This document shows, piece after piece, positions 1 through 8,195 of a DNA stretch of 39,245 bases. The first letter of the stretch is position 1, and each line of letters starts with the position of its first letter. A program made the position numbers and the translations under genes. Origin of the DNA: Alphaproteobacteria bacterium (GTDB lineage: Bacteria; Pseudomonadota; Alphaproteobacteria; Micropepsales; Micropepsaceae). The notes under the pieces were generated by a model, which searched no databases, was not told the DNA's origin, and saw only the letters and a list, made by a program, of their open reading frames with translations. Location of the stretch: NCBI GenBank assembly GCA_003139615.1, contig PLJH01000006.1:1-39245 (forward strand). Direction: 5' to 3'.

Positions 1-1984
1 GGATGGTGCGGCTGTCGATCTTCGACGTCACCTGGAAGCTGATGCGCGTGGGGAAGTTCGCCTTGATCGTGCCGGTGATCACGTCGACCGACGGGCGCTG
101 CGTCGCCGCGATCAGGTGGATGCCGGCCGCGCGCGCCATCTGCGCCAGGCGCTGCACCGCGCCTTCGATTTCCTTGCCGGAAACCATCATGAGGTCGGCC
201 ATCTCGTCGACCACCACGACGATGTACGGCATCACTTCAAGCTCGAGCACTTCGTCTTCGTAGACGGGCTTGCCGGTCTCGCGATCGAACCCGGTTTGAA
301 CCGTGCGCTTGAGAGTCTCGCCTTTTTCCTTCGCCTTGCGCACGCGCTCGTTGAACGCTTCGACGCCCCGCACGCCCAGCTTCGACATCTTGCGGTAGCG
401 CTCTTCCATTTCGCGCACCGCCCATTTGAGGGCGATGACGGCCTTGCGCGGGTCGGTCACCACGGGCGCGAGCAGATGCGGAATTCCTTCGTACACGGAC
501 AATTCCAGCATCTTGGGGTCGATGAGGATCATGCGCGTCTGCTCGGGCGGCGAGCGATAGAGAAGCGACAGGATCATCGTGTTGAGCGCGACGGATTTGC
601 CGGAACCGGTCGTGCCCGCAATCAGCAGATGGGGCATCTTGGCGAGATCGGCCATCACGGGTTCGCCGCCGATGGTTTTTCCCAGCGCCAGGATCAGCGG
701 CGCACGCGCTTTTTCGTATTCGTTGCTGGCGAGCATCTCGCGCAGGAACACGGTCTCGCGGTTCTGGTTGGGGAGTTCGATGCCCATCACATTGCGGCCG
801 GGAACGACGGCGATGCGGGCAGCGACCGCGCTCATCGAACGCGCCACATCGTCGGCGAGGCTGATGACGCGCGAGGATTTCACGCCGGCGGCAGGCTCGA
901 ATTCGTAAAGCGTCACCACCGGACCGGGGCGAACGGCCATGATGCGGCCGCGCACGCCGAAATCGCCCAGCACTGCTTCGAGCATGCGCGCATTTTCTTC
1001 GAGCGCTTCGTCGCTGAGGGCCGCCGCGTCGTGCAGGCGAATGGGTTCGGAGAGGAGTCCCAGCGCAGGCAGCTGATATTCGCTCTCGGCGAGATTGAGC
1101 GCGGGTTGCCGCGCCGGTTTCGTTTTCAGCGGACCTTTGCGCGCGTCCTCGCGTTTGACGCGGCTGGAGCGGCGGTCGTCTTCGCTCACGCGTCCCGCGA
1201 GCGGTTCCGGCGCGACAGCCAATCCATAAGCGTGGTCGTCGGTCTCGTCTTCCGATTCCAATTCGTCCTCTTCGGCATCGCTGTGATCGTAGCGTTTGCG
1301 CGTCAGCATCTCCGGCATGTGGATCATGCCGCCAACCCAGACGAAGAAGGCGGGTACGGCCGTGATGCCGCGCAGGATGAAACGGAACTTCAATCCGGTC
1401 GCCAGGAACGCGAGCGGCAACCCCGCTGTGAGCAGAAGAAGCGGCAAAACAATTCCGAGCCACGCCATTCCGTAGCGCTGCGCGACATGCGACGACAGCC
1501 CCGCAGCGGCGATGCCGATCCAGCCGCCGGTCTTGGCCGGCAAGGCAAAGGGACTGGGCAGCACGCCAAGCCCCGCCGCGACAAGCACCGTACCGACGGG
1601 CCAAACGAAGGCCCGCCAGAGCGCATAGCTGAGCCCGCGCCCGCGCAACGCGCGCGCACCCCAGACGGCAGGCGGCGCGAGGAATGCGATCGCCGCGAAT
1701 CCCAGGCATTCGAGCAGGAGGTCGGCGGCCGCGGCGCCCGGTCCGCCCAGAAGATTTGACGGGTCCTGACCGGTCGCGTTGTTGAGGCTTGGGTCGGCGT
1801 GATGGTAGCTCATGAGAGCGACGAACGCGGCCATCGAAGCAAGTAACAGCACGCCGCCGGCGCCCCGCAGAACGGCGATACGCAGCACGCGCGCGATCGC
1901 CCGGCGCGCCTCGTCGAGCGCATCGCGCATCGCGCCGCCGCGCGACCGCGGCTGGTAGACACCGATCGAGCGACCCGGACTCAC
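1..1984 (-). CDS. ftsK: DNA translocase FtsK, 3' end beyond the window
   Basis: FtsK is the septal ATP-driven DNA pump that clears chromosome termini during division. About 661 codons are visible, from a GTG start at 1984. Several hydrophobic membrane segments lie within the first ~200 residues, followed by an acidic/charged linker (DHSDAEEDELESEDETDD). The motor domain then shows Walker A GTTGSGKS, a VVVVDEMADLMM Walker B-like segment and the conserved AATQRPSVDVITGTIKAN run. The frame stays open to base 1, so the end of the motor and the DNA-reading gamma domain lie outside the window. The GTG start overlaps the stop of the upstream aminotransferase gene by four bases (GTGA), which suggests translational coupling. 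An in-frame ATG at 1930 is a less favoured start. The family call is secure. Confidence 0.95.
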   Translation of the reverse strand, partial: MSPGRSIGVYQPRSRGGAMRDALDEARRAIARVLRIAVLRGAGGVLLLASMAAFVALMSYHHADPSLNNATGQDPSNLLGGPGAAAADLLLECLGFAAIAFLAPPAVWGARALRGRGLSYALWRAFVWPVGTVLVAAGLGVLPSPFALPAKTGGWIGIAAAGLSSHVAQRYGMAWLGIVLPLLLLTAGLPLAFLATGLKFRFILRGITAVPAFFVWVGGMIHMPEMLTRKRYDHSDAEEDELESEDETDDHAYGLAVAPEPLAGRVSEDDRRSSRVKREDARKGPLKTKPARQPALNLAESEYQLPALGLLSEPIRLHDAAALSDEALEENARMLEAVLGDFGVRGRIMAVRPGPVVTLYEFEPAAGVKSSRVISLADDVARSMSAVAARIAVVPGRNVMGIELPNQNRETVFLREMLASNEYEKARAPLILALGKTIGGEPVMADLAKMPHLLIAGTTGSGKSVALNTMILSLLYRSPPEQTRMILIDPKMLELSVYEGIPHLLAPVVTDPRKAVIALKWAVREMEERYRKMSKLGVRGVEAFNERVRKAKEKGETLKRTVQTGFDRETGKPVYEDEVLELEVMPYIVVVVDEMADLMMVSGKEIEGAVQRLAQMARAAGIHLIAATQRPSVDVITGTIKANFPTRISFQVTSKIDSRTI

Positions 1985-3201
1985 GCGTGTGCCTCAGAAC
2001 TCAGGATTTCACCCATCCTACCGAGTGTGGCCTCAATGGTTGATAAATCATGAACAAGCGCCACCCGGATGAAGCGAAACCCGGGGTTTGACTGGACTTT
2101 TCCCGGTTCCGTTTCGCGGCCCATATAGGCGCCGGGCAGGACGCGGATGCCTGCCGACTGCCAAAGTCTGAGCGCGGCCGCCTCGCCATTGCCCACGTCG
2201 AGCCACAGGAAGAATCCCCCCTCGGGAAGACGAAATCCGGCCCGGTTGCCGAGCAGACGGTGTGCAAGCCGGAAGCGTTCGGCGAACATCGCACGATTGG
2301 CCGCGACATTGGTTTCGTCGCGCCACGCCGCCGCCGATGCCGCGAGGATGGGCATAGGCATCTGCGGGCCCGCCACATTCCGGAGCCCACGAAATTTTGC
2401 GATCAGCTTCGCGTCGCCCGCAACGATGCCGGAGCGCAATCCCGGCAGGCAGGAGCGCTTCGAAAGAGAGTGAAACGTCAGAAGGCGATCAATGCTGCCC
2501 GTCTGCGAAAAGCGCGCCGTCAGCGCGCTCAAAGGTTGCTTGTCGAAATAGATATCCGCGTAACACTCGTCGGCGAACACCGTGAAGTCGAAACGCTCGG
2601 CGAGCGCGAACAGTGTTCGCCAATATGGCTCGCCGGCACATGCGCCTTCGGGATTTGAGGGAGAGCAGATATAGGCCGCAACGGTGCGCTCGAGCACGGA
2701 TGCCGACAGCGACGCGAAATCCGGAAGAAAGTTCGTTTCGGCGCGCGCGGGCACGAATACCGGCTCGGCGCCTGCCGCCAGCACGGCCGCCGCATAGCAT
2801 TGATAGAACGGGTTGGGGATCAGGATGACGGGCCGGCTGCCTGCTTTCGAGTCGGGCGTGACGATGAAGGGCGCCAGGAAAAGCCCCTCACGCGTGCCGC
2901 TGAGCGGCAGGATATTGCGCTCGGGATCGATCATTGCGTCAGGCAATGCGAAGCGGCGTCTGACCCAGGCGGCGGCGGCATCGCGCCAATCCGCCGTGCC
3001 ATGGATAGCAGGATATTCGCCGAACTCATGGGCGTGGCGCGCGAGCGTTTCGGTGACGAACGCCGGCACCTGCCCGCGCGGATCGCCGACCGAGAAGCTG
3101 ACCGGCGTAGCACCCGGCTTCACCGGATCGAGCAGGCTCGCGAGCTTCACGAACGATCCCGGCGGAAGCTCGGCAAGGCGGCCTGGAAGCACGTGAGTCA
3201 A
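1981..3201 (-). CDS. dapC: PLP-dependent aminotransferase, probable N-succinyldiaminopimelate aminotransferase (DapC)
   Basis: This is a class I/II fold aminotransferase of 406 residues. The PLP lysine is visible in TFHSLSKRSCLPGLRSG, and the upstream YICSPSNPEG and ADECYADIYFD segments are the usual cofactor-binding motifs. The opening part (VSFSVGDPRGQVPAFV, EYPAIHGTADWRDA, LPLSGTREGLF) resembles alphaproteobacterial DapC proteins, which convert N-succinyl-2-amino-6-ketopimelate to succinyl-diaminopimelate in lysine and peptidoglycan precursor synthesis. That substrate is inferred from family resemblance and from its place upstream of ftsK. The longest frame starts at TTG 3201 with no clear ribosome site; GTG 3192 is an alternative. 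Its stop overlaps the ftsK start. Confidence 0.75.
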   Translation of the reverse strand: MTHVLPGRLAELPPGSFVKLASLLDPVKPGATPVSFSVGDPRGQVPAFVTETLARHAHEFGEYPAIHGTADWRDAAAAWVRRRFALPDAMIDPERNILPLSGTREGLFLAPFIVTPDSKAGSRPVILIPNPFYQCYAAAVLAAGAEPVFVPARAETNFLPDFASLSASVLERTVAAYICSPSNPEGACAGEPYWRTLFALAERFDFTVFADECYADIYFDKQPLSALTARFSQTGSIDRLLTFHSLSKRSCLPGLRSGIVAGDAKLIAKFRGLRNVAGPQMPMPILAASAAAWRDETNVAANRAMFAERFRLAHRLLGNRAGFRLPEGGFFLWLDVGNGEAAALRLWQSAGIRVLPGAYMGRETEPGKVQSNPGFRFIRVALVHDLSTIEATLGRMGEILSSEAHA

Positions 3202-3270
3202 TCCATTGAATCGCAGATAGCTACTCTAGCCATAGCGTCGCGGTTCGTCCATGTAACATCGGGCGGCGTT

Positions 3271-3645
3271 CTAATTTGAATTTTCTTCACTACTTTCGCA
3301 TCTGCTCCACATGACATCGAAACCAAACTTGGCGTCCTTCGTAGCATCTCCGGACGCGATATCCGACGTTCCGGAACTGTTGAGAAAATAGAATCTTCTA
3401 TACCCGACATAACCTCCGAATGAATTTTTGGCGTTTACCTGTCCACAAACGACAGCAACGGCAAGATCATCAGACACGACTCCCTTGACTTGTACGTCAG
3501 AAAACTCAGCGCTGTCAGGGTCTTTTAAGCTTTGTCTCACCGACTGCTCGGCCTTTGTTATCAATGCCTGCTTTGGATCTGGAGAGCACCCGGCCACCGC
3601 TAGGGTAATCGCGGATGCTAGAGAAAATGCCAACTTGGATGTCAC
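3271..3645 (-). CDS. Small putative lipoprotein
   Basis: The protein has 124 residues. It begins with an N-terminal signal sequence (VTSKLAFSLASAITLAV) that ends in a lipobox, LAVAGC, so it should be lipidated and membrane anchored. The mature part reads SPDPKQALITKAEQSVRQSLKDPDSAEFSDV, a pattern common in short uncharacterised lipoproteins, followed by a compact domain with two cysteines. The frame is open upstream to 3804, but a strong Shine-Dalgarno (AGGAGG) about seven bases before GTG 3645 places the start directly before the signal peptide. Base composition is visibly more AT-rich than in the flanking core genes. I do not recognise a function. Confidence 0.75.
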   Translation of the reverse strand: MTSKLAFSLASAITLAVAGCSPDPKQALITKAEQSVRQSLKDPDSAEFSDVQVKGVVSDDLAVAVVCGQVNAKNSFGGYVGYRRFYFLNSSGTSDIASGDATKDAKFGFDVMWSRCESSEENSN

Positions 3646-3804
3646 CGCTTCGCCTCCTGCTCTGCCACGACAGCCGCCCGCACGGTGTCTTCTTCGCGTC
3701 ATTTGCGACTGCTTGAGGTAGCACGACAAATATACCGCTGCCATAGTGGTCGGTGTTTCTGATAGGCTCCAGACGCTTGAGGAATTGGTGGAGCAAACGT
3801 CCAA

Positions 3805-4032
3805 ATGAAAGAATTCGCTTCGCAGATTTACAACGCTGTTAAGGCCGGTCGACTAAATGAGTCATTCGGCCCGGATGACGTGCGCCGCGCCTGTCCCGGG
3901 TGGGCACTCAAAACCTATACCGTTTTTCTGTCCAAACATGCCGTAGACAATCCGGGCAAAAATACCGAATTGTTCGCGCGCGTGTCCCCAGGCCGCTACC
4001 GCACGCTGCCAACGTTACAAAAACAAAATTAG
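3805..4032 (+). CDS. Small hypothetical protein (75 aa)
   Basis: This is a short soluble protein beginning MKEFASQIYNAVKAGRL. It has an FGPDDVRRACPGW turn and a YTVFLSKHAVDNPG segment. The regular spacing of hydrophobic residues and the PDDVRRACPGW motif look like a folded helical or winged-helix-like protein rather than a chance frame, but no function can be assigned. It is transcribed divergently from the lipoprotein gene at 3645. The ribosome site is weak (GGTGGAG about eleven bases before the ATG). Its AT-rich composition matches the rest of the 3.2-4.8 kb block, so it is probably part of the same accessory insertion. Confidence 0.55.
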   Translation: MKEFASQIYNAVKAGRLNESFGPDDVRRACPGWALKTYTVFLSKHAVDNPGKNTELFARVSPGRYRTLPTLQKQN

Positions 4033-4079
4033 TGCCCTGCCTTGCATCGAGATGGTGACGGAAGAAACAGCGATACAAA

Positions 4080-4529
4080 TTATGCTGCACGCTTTCGCGT
4101 CTTCGCGCTCGGCAAATCAATCGACAGCTCCGCATTCATTTTTGTCAGGGCCTCGTCGATGATCCACATATGCGAGTTGTGGCGCAGATCGAGCAGCCGG
4201 CGCATGGAGTTCTCGGGCATTCCCATTTCTTTTGCGAGCCTCAATTTGGACCAACCGCGCTCGCGCAACGTCTGATATACCGCTAGCTTGGCTGTGACGA
4301 GCGACGGAAGTACGGCGCGGTCGCGTCCGGAGTGGCTCGCACCCTTGCGCGGGAGCGGTTTTCCCGCTTTCATGTAACCCTCAAGCGCTGCGATCACACA
4401 GTCGACAGCGTTCGCGCGCCCTTCCTCTTGCGTTTCGCCTTCTGTCAGCGCCTCCGGAATTCCCGGGAAGCGGACGAGCCACCAGCCGTTATCCTGCCGT
4501 GTCAGCGTGTACCGGTATCCAAACGCCAT
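4080..4529 (-). CDS. hicB: HicB-family antitoxin
   Basis: HicB neutralises the HicA toxin and usually represses its own operon. The 149-residue protein has the two-part HicB layout. An N-terminal partial RNase-H-like fold (YRYTLTRQDNGWWLVRFPG, then the EGETQEEGRANAVDCVIAAL helix) is followed, after a short linker with SGRD, by a C-terminal helix-turn-helix-like region (LRLAKEMGMPENSMRRLLD). The DNA-binding tail fits autoregulation at the palindrome upstream of hicA. It starts one base after the hicA stop, so the two genes are almost certainly co-transcribed and co-translated. The family call is secure; toxin neutralisation by this particular protein is inferred. Confidence 0.9.
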   Translation of the reverse strand: MAFGYRYTLTRQDNGWWLVRFPGIPEALTEGETQEEGRANAVDCVIAALEGYMKAGKPLPRKGASHSGRDRAVLPSLVTAKLAVYQTLRERGWSKLRLAKEMGMPENSMRRLLDLRHNSHMWIIDEALTKMNAELSIDLPSAKTRKRAA

Positions 4530-4530
4530 A

Positions 4531-4749
4531 TCAGTTCTCCAAATCCGCCTTTGTGAGGCCCAGTTGATTCAACATTGCATTGAGCAATCCCGGGCCGATT
4601 TCCTTTTTACGATCTTTCAATGTCGTGAAGCGTTCGCCGTAATACAGCCGTGCATGACTCCCTTTGCCGGGCCCGGAGTCGAACGTTATGGCGATACCGC
4701 GTTTCCGGCCGAGCTTTCGAAGCTTCCGTTCAAACTCGTTAACGTTCAT
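4531..4749 (-). CDS. hicA: HicA-family toxin (mRNA interferase)
   Basis: HicA toxins are small dsRBD-fold ribonucleases that cut mRNA and tmRNA. This one has 72 residues, the normal size, with the catalytic-histidine region visible as GPGKGSHARLYYG. The preceding helix (NVNEFERKLRKLGRKRGI) and the C-terminal GLLNAMLNQLGLTKADL are typical. The toxin precedes the antitoxin, as in the canonical hicAB order. The ATG at 4749 has AAGGA about four bases upstream, and a perfect palindrome lies nine bases further upstream. No disruption is visible, so the toxin looks intact. Confidence 0.88.
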   Translation of the reverse strand: MNVNEFERKLRKLGRKRGIAITFDSGPGKGSHARLYYGERFTTLKDRKKEIGPGLLNAMLNQLGLTKADLEN

Positions 4750-4758
4750 GATCCTTTA

Positions 4759-4776
4759 TCGCACATATATGTGCGA
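4759..4776. promoter_or_regulatory. 18-bp perfect palindrome, probable HicB operator
   Basis: TCGCACATATATGTGCGA is perfectly self-complementary and ends nine bases before the hicA start codon. HicB proteins with a C-terminal DNA-binding domain are known to repress hicAB through operators of this kind. The AT core (ATATAT) could also overlap a -10 element. The operator role is inferred. Confidence 0.75.
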
Positions 4777-4818
4777 ATTTCAAGTTGTCTCGGCGGACTT
4801 GGCGCTTCACCTGGCGCA

Positions 4819-4870
4819 AAGAAAAGGGGCGCCCTTGCGGGCGCCCCTGATCTGTCTGTGTTGAACAGAC
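4819..4870 (-). terminator. Terminator downstream of amtB
   Basis: On the minus strand a GC-rich stem (4826-4834 paired with 4839-4847, sequence GGGGCGCCC with loop TTGC) is followed by TTTTCTTT, an intrinsic terminator directly after amtB. A second, smaller hairpin (GTCTGT/ACAGAC, 4854-4870) sits between it and the amtB stop. Together they separate the ammonium operon from the hicAB block. Confidence 0.88.
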
Positions 4871-4871
4871 T

Positions 4872-6221
4872 TTAGCCGTGCACGGTTTCGCCGTGGAGGT
4901 TGATGTCGAGACCCTCGGCTTCAATCTCGGCCGAGACCCTGAGACCGATGGTCCAGTCGATCACCTTCAGGATGATGAAGGTGCCGACGGCGCAGTACAC
5001 GAACACGGCTGCGACGTCGTAGAACTGGATCAGCATCTGATGGCCGTTGCCGTCAAAGAGCCAGCCGCCATTCGGCGCACCGCTCGGATTGATGGCTTTC
5101 ATGGCCAAGGCACCTGTCATCATGGCGCCCCATGCACCGCCCACGCCGTGCACGCCCCACGCGTCGAGCGCATCGTCGTAGCCGATCCACTTCTTCACCC
5201 ACACCGAGGAGAAATAGCAGACGACGCCGACGGTGAGGCCGATGATCAGCGCGCCTTGCGCGTTGACGAAGCCCGATGCCGGCGTGATGGCTACGAGCCC
5301 GGCTACCGCGCCTGAGATCATCCCCAGCACACTCGGCTTTTTGCCGATCAGCCATTCTGCCACCATCCACGACATGGCTGCGGCCGCCGTCGCAATCTGC
5401 GTCGCCGCAGCCGCCATGCCGGCGTTGTAACCTGCGGTATCTGCCGAGCCGGCGTTGAAGCCGAACCAGCCGACCCACAGAAGCGAGGCGCCGATTACGC
5501 TATAGACGAGATTGTGAGGTGCCATGTTCTCCGTGCCGAGGCCGATACGGGGACCTAGCACCAGACACGTGACGAGACCCGCGGTTCCCGCGTTCAGATG
5601 CACGACGGTGCCGCCGGCGAAGTCGAGTGCGCCCAACGTGCCCAGCCATCCGCCGCCCCACACCCAATGGGCGATCGGGCAATAGACCAGCAGCAGCCAC
5701 AGCGACATGAACCACATGAACGCCGAGAACTTCATGCGGTCGGCCAGCGCGCCGGCAATCAGCGCCGGCGTAATGATCGCGAACGTCATCTGGAAAAACA
5801 TGAAGACGGATTCGGGAATCGTGCCGGCGAGCGGATTGATCGATTTCAATCCCATCGGTCCCAGCAGGAGGTAATTGAAGCTGCCGATAAACTGGTTGAC
5901 GCTTGCGTTGGGATGCGGCGTGAACGCGATGGAATAGCCGATCACCATCCACAACACGGTGATGATGCAGGTGGCGCCGAACGCCTGCGCGAGCGTGGCC
6001 AGCACGTTTTTCTTGCGCACCATGCCGCCGTAAAAGAGCGCCAGGCCCGGGATGGTCATCATGAGCACCAATGCGCTCGAGGTGATCATCCACGCCGTAT
6101 CGCCCGAGTTCATGGGATCGGGCGGCGGCGCCGCGGCAAACGCGGCATTCGCAGTGGCCAGCAACGTGGCGCTTCCCGCCGCCACGCCCAGACCGATGCG
6201 TTTGAGTGTTGAAATTCGCAT
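4872..6221 (-). CDS. amtB: Ammonium transporter AmtB
   Basis: AmtB is the trimeric inner-membrane channel for ammonium. The 449-residue protein carries an N-terminal signal-like segment (LGVAAGSATLLATANAAFA), then the conserved SGDTAWMITSSALVLMMTIP and LALFYGGMVRKKNVL motifs. About eleven membrane segments follow. The pore twin histidines lie in YCPIAHWVWGGGW and DAWGVHGVGGAWG. The frame opens nine bases earlier at a TTG, but the GGGGAG ribosome site is spaced correctly only for ATG 6221. The gene lies directly downstream of glnK, the universal pairing in which GlnK plugs AmtB when nitrogen is plentiful. It ends at a strong terminator. Confidence 0.96.
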   Translation of the reverse strand: MRISTLKRIGLGVAAGSATLLATANAAFAAAPPPDPMNSGDTAWMITSSALVLMMTIPGLALFYGGMVRKKNVLATLAQAFGATCIITVLWMVIGYSIAFTPHPNASVNQFIGSFNYLLLGPMGLKSINPLAGTIPESVFMFFQMTFAIITPALIAGALADRMKFSAFMWFMSLWLLLVYCPIAHWVWGGGWLGTLGALDFAGGTVVHLNAGTAGLVTCLVLGPRIGLGTENMAPHNLVYSVIGASLLWVGWFGFNAGSADTAGYNAGMAAAATQIATAAAAMSWMVAEWLIGKKPSVLGMISGAVAGLVAITPASGFVNAQGALIIGLTVGVVCYFSSVWVKKWIGYDDALDAWGVHGVGGAWGAMMTGALAMKAINPSGAPNGGWLFDGNGHQMLIQFYDVAAVFVYCAVGTFIILKVIDWTIGLRVSAEIEAEGLDINLHGETVHG

Positions 6222-6269
6222 ACTTCTCAAGCTCCCCTGATTGATACTGTTGATTGAAATGGAATTGCC

Positions 6270-6654
<385 letters not shown>

Positions 6655-6888
6655 TTCATCAAGAACCATGCCGCGCTGCAGCGTGATCCACAGGTTACGG
6701 TAAGACACTGAATCTAATGGTATTTCCGGCGCCGCGGTCGATTGGCGCTGGAATCAGCCGCTCCTGCCTGCTCAAAAAGCATGCAGAATCAGCAATTCGC
6801 ATAGAAACTAGCCGCTGCGACATCGGGCCGGCGCCCTGTGCTCCGGGCCGGAGACTGATTGCGCTATAAGCGCCGCAGGGAGCGACGA

Positions 6889-8118
6889 TTGGCGCAAGCA
6901 TTCGACACCGATGTGGTGGTTGGCGGGGGCGGCATGGTTGGCCTGACCCTGGCGCTCGCGCTTGCCCAGGGCGGACTCGATGTGGTGGTCGCCGATCCCG
7001 TGCCCGCGTCGGCCGCGCTCGATACCGGGTTCGACGGCAGGGTCAGCGCGCTGTCCTATTCGTCCGTCCGCATGCTCGAAGCCTTGAAGGTCTGGGACGA
7101 GCTGGCACCCGATGCGCAACCGATCCTCGATATCCTGGTGACCGATGCGCAGCTCGGCCGTGCGCCCGGACCATTCTCTTTGCATTTCGATCACACCGAA
7201 ATCGGCCGGCCGATGGGCTGCATCGCCGAGAACCGGCATATCCGCCGCGCGCTCTATGCGGCCGTCGCGCGTTCGAAGAATATCTCGCTGCGGACACCCG
7301 CGGCGTTGCTTGACCTCATTGCAGATTCGAACGGCATCACGGCGACGCTGACGGGCGATACGCAGATTCGTGCGCGACTGGCCGTGGCCGCAGACGGTCG
7401 CGAATCGCCGATGCGCGAACGGATGGGGCTCGGCGTGATCGCATGGTCCTATCCGCAGATGGGTATTGTCGCGACGGTACATCACGAGCGCCCGCATGAA
7501 GGCGTGGCTTACGAACATTTCCTGCCGTCGGGACCTTTCGCGATCCTGCCGATGACGGGCAATCGCGCGTCGCTCGTGTGGACGGAGCGCGAAGACATCG
7601 CGCCGGACATGCTGAAATTGCCGGAAGACGCATTCAACGCGGAGATCGCGCGGCGCTTCGGCGCGCATCTGGGCGCGACACACGCGGAAGGGCCGCGATG
7701 GTCTTATCCGCTGCGCTTTCATCTGGCGCGCGGCACTGTGAAATCGCGTTTCGCGCTCGCAGGAGATTCGGCGCACGGTATCCATCCGATTGCCGGGCAG
7801 GGATTGAATCTCGGTTTCAAGGATGTGGCAGCGCTCGCGGAAGTGACGATCGAAGCCGCGCGGCTGGGGCTCGATATCGGAAGTCTCGATGTCCTGAAGC
7901 GCTATGAGCGCTGGCGACGCTTCGATTCCTTCACGCTCGCCGCTTCGACCGATGCGCTCAACCGCCTGTTCTCCAACGACATCGCGCCGTTGCGCATCGC
8001 CCGCGATGTGGGCATGGGCATCGTGGACGGAATCGCTCCGCTGCGCCGCTTCTTCATGCGCCATGCCGGCGGCGATATCGGCAAGCTGCCGCGGCTGCTG
8101 AAAGGCGAAGTAGCTTAG
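6889..8118 (+). CDS. UbiH/UbiF/Coq6-family FAD monooxygenase (ubiquinone biosynthesis)
   Basis: Flavin monooxygenases of this family hydroxylate the quinone ring during ubiquinone synthesis. The 409-residue protein begins with the Rossmann FAD motif VVVGGGGMVGL. The second FAD-binding motif, FALAGDSAHGIHPIAGQGLNLGFKD, near residue 290 is the family signature. The track of open codons extends to TTG 6859, but an AGGGAG ribosome site lies six to seven bases before TTG 6889, giving a start MAQAFDT. UbiH, UbiF and UbiI cannot be separated here, so no symbol is given. It is divergent from glnK and ends at a 16-bp hairpin. The family assignment is firm; the ring position is unknown. Confidence 0.88.
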   Translation: MAQAFDTDVVVGGGGMVGLTLALALAQGGLDVVVADPVPASAALDTGFDGRVSALSYSSVRMLEALKVWDELAPDAQPILDILVTDAQLGRAPGPFSLHFDHTEIGRPMGCIAENRHIRRALYAAVARSKNISLRTPAALLDLIADSNGITATLTGDTQIRARLAVAADGRESPMRERMGLGVIAWSYPQMGIVATVHHERPHEGVAYEHFLPSGPFAILPMTGNRASLVWTEREDIAPDMLKLPEDAFNAEIARRFGAHLGATHAEGPRWSYPLRFHLARGTVKSRFALAGDSAHGIHPIAGQGLNLGFKDVAALAEVTIEAARLGLDIGSLDVLKRYERWRRFDSFTLAASTDALNRLFSNDIAPLRIARDVGMGIVDGIAPLRRFFMRHAGGDIGKLPRLLKGEVA

Positions 8119-8125
8119 CAACGAA

Positions 8126-8163
8126 ATCGGGGTCGAAGCGAACCTGCTCGCTTCGACCCCGAT
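8126..8163. terminator. Bidirectional terminator-like hairpin
   Basis: A perfect 16-bp stem (8126-8141 paired with 8148-8163, loop ACCTGC) sits between the convergent hydroxylase and glycine-rich protein genes. Read on the minus strand it is followed by TTTCGTT, so it probably ends the glycine-rich gene transcript as well as the hydroxylase transcript. Confidence 0.8.
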
Positions 8164-8195
8164 CAATCATGTTCGAACGCTCACACCAGCCGAAG

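Noticed and set aside
116..1759. Long plus-strand frame of 547 codons opposite ftsK
   Set aside because: It is antisense to clear FtsK motifs, has a biased His/Arg/Ala-rich composition typical of shadow frames in GC-rich DNA, and shows no domain.
6658..6673. Sigma-54-like element on the minus strand before glnK (GGCATGGTTCTTGA)
   Set aside because: The -24 half is good, but the -12 half reads TTGA where the near-invariant GC is required, so it is not called as a promoter.
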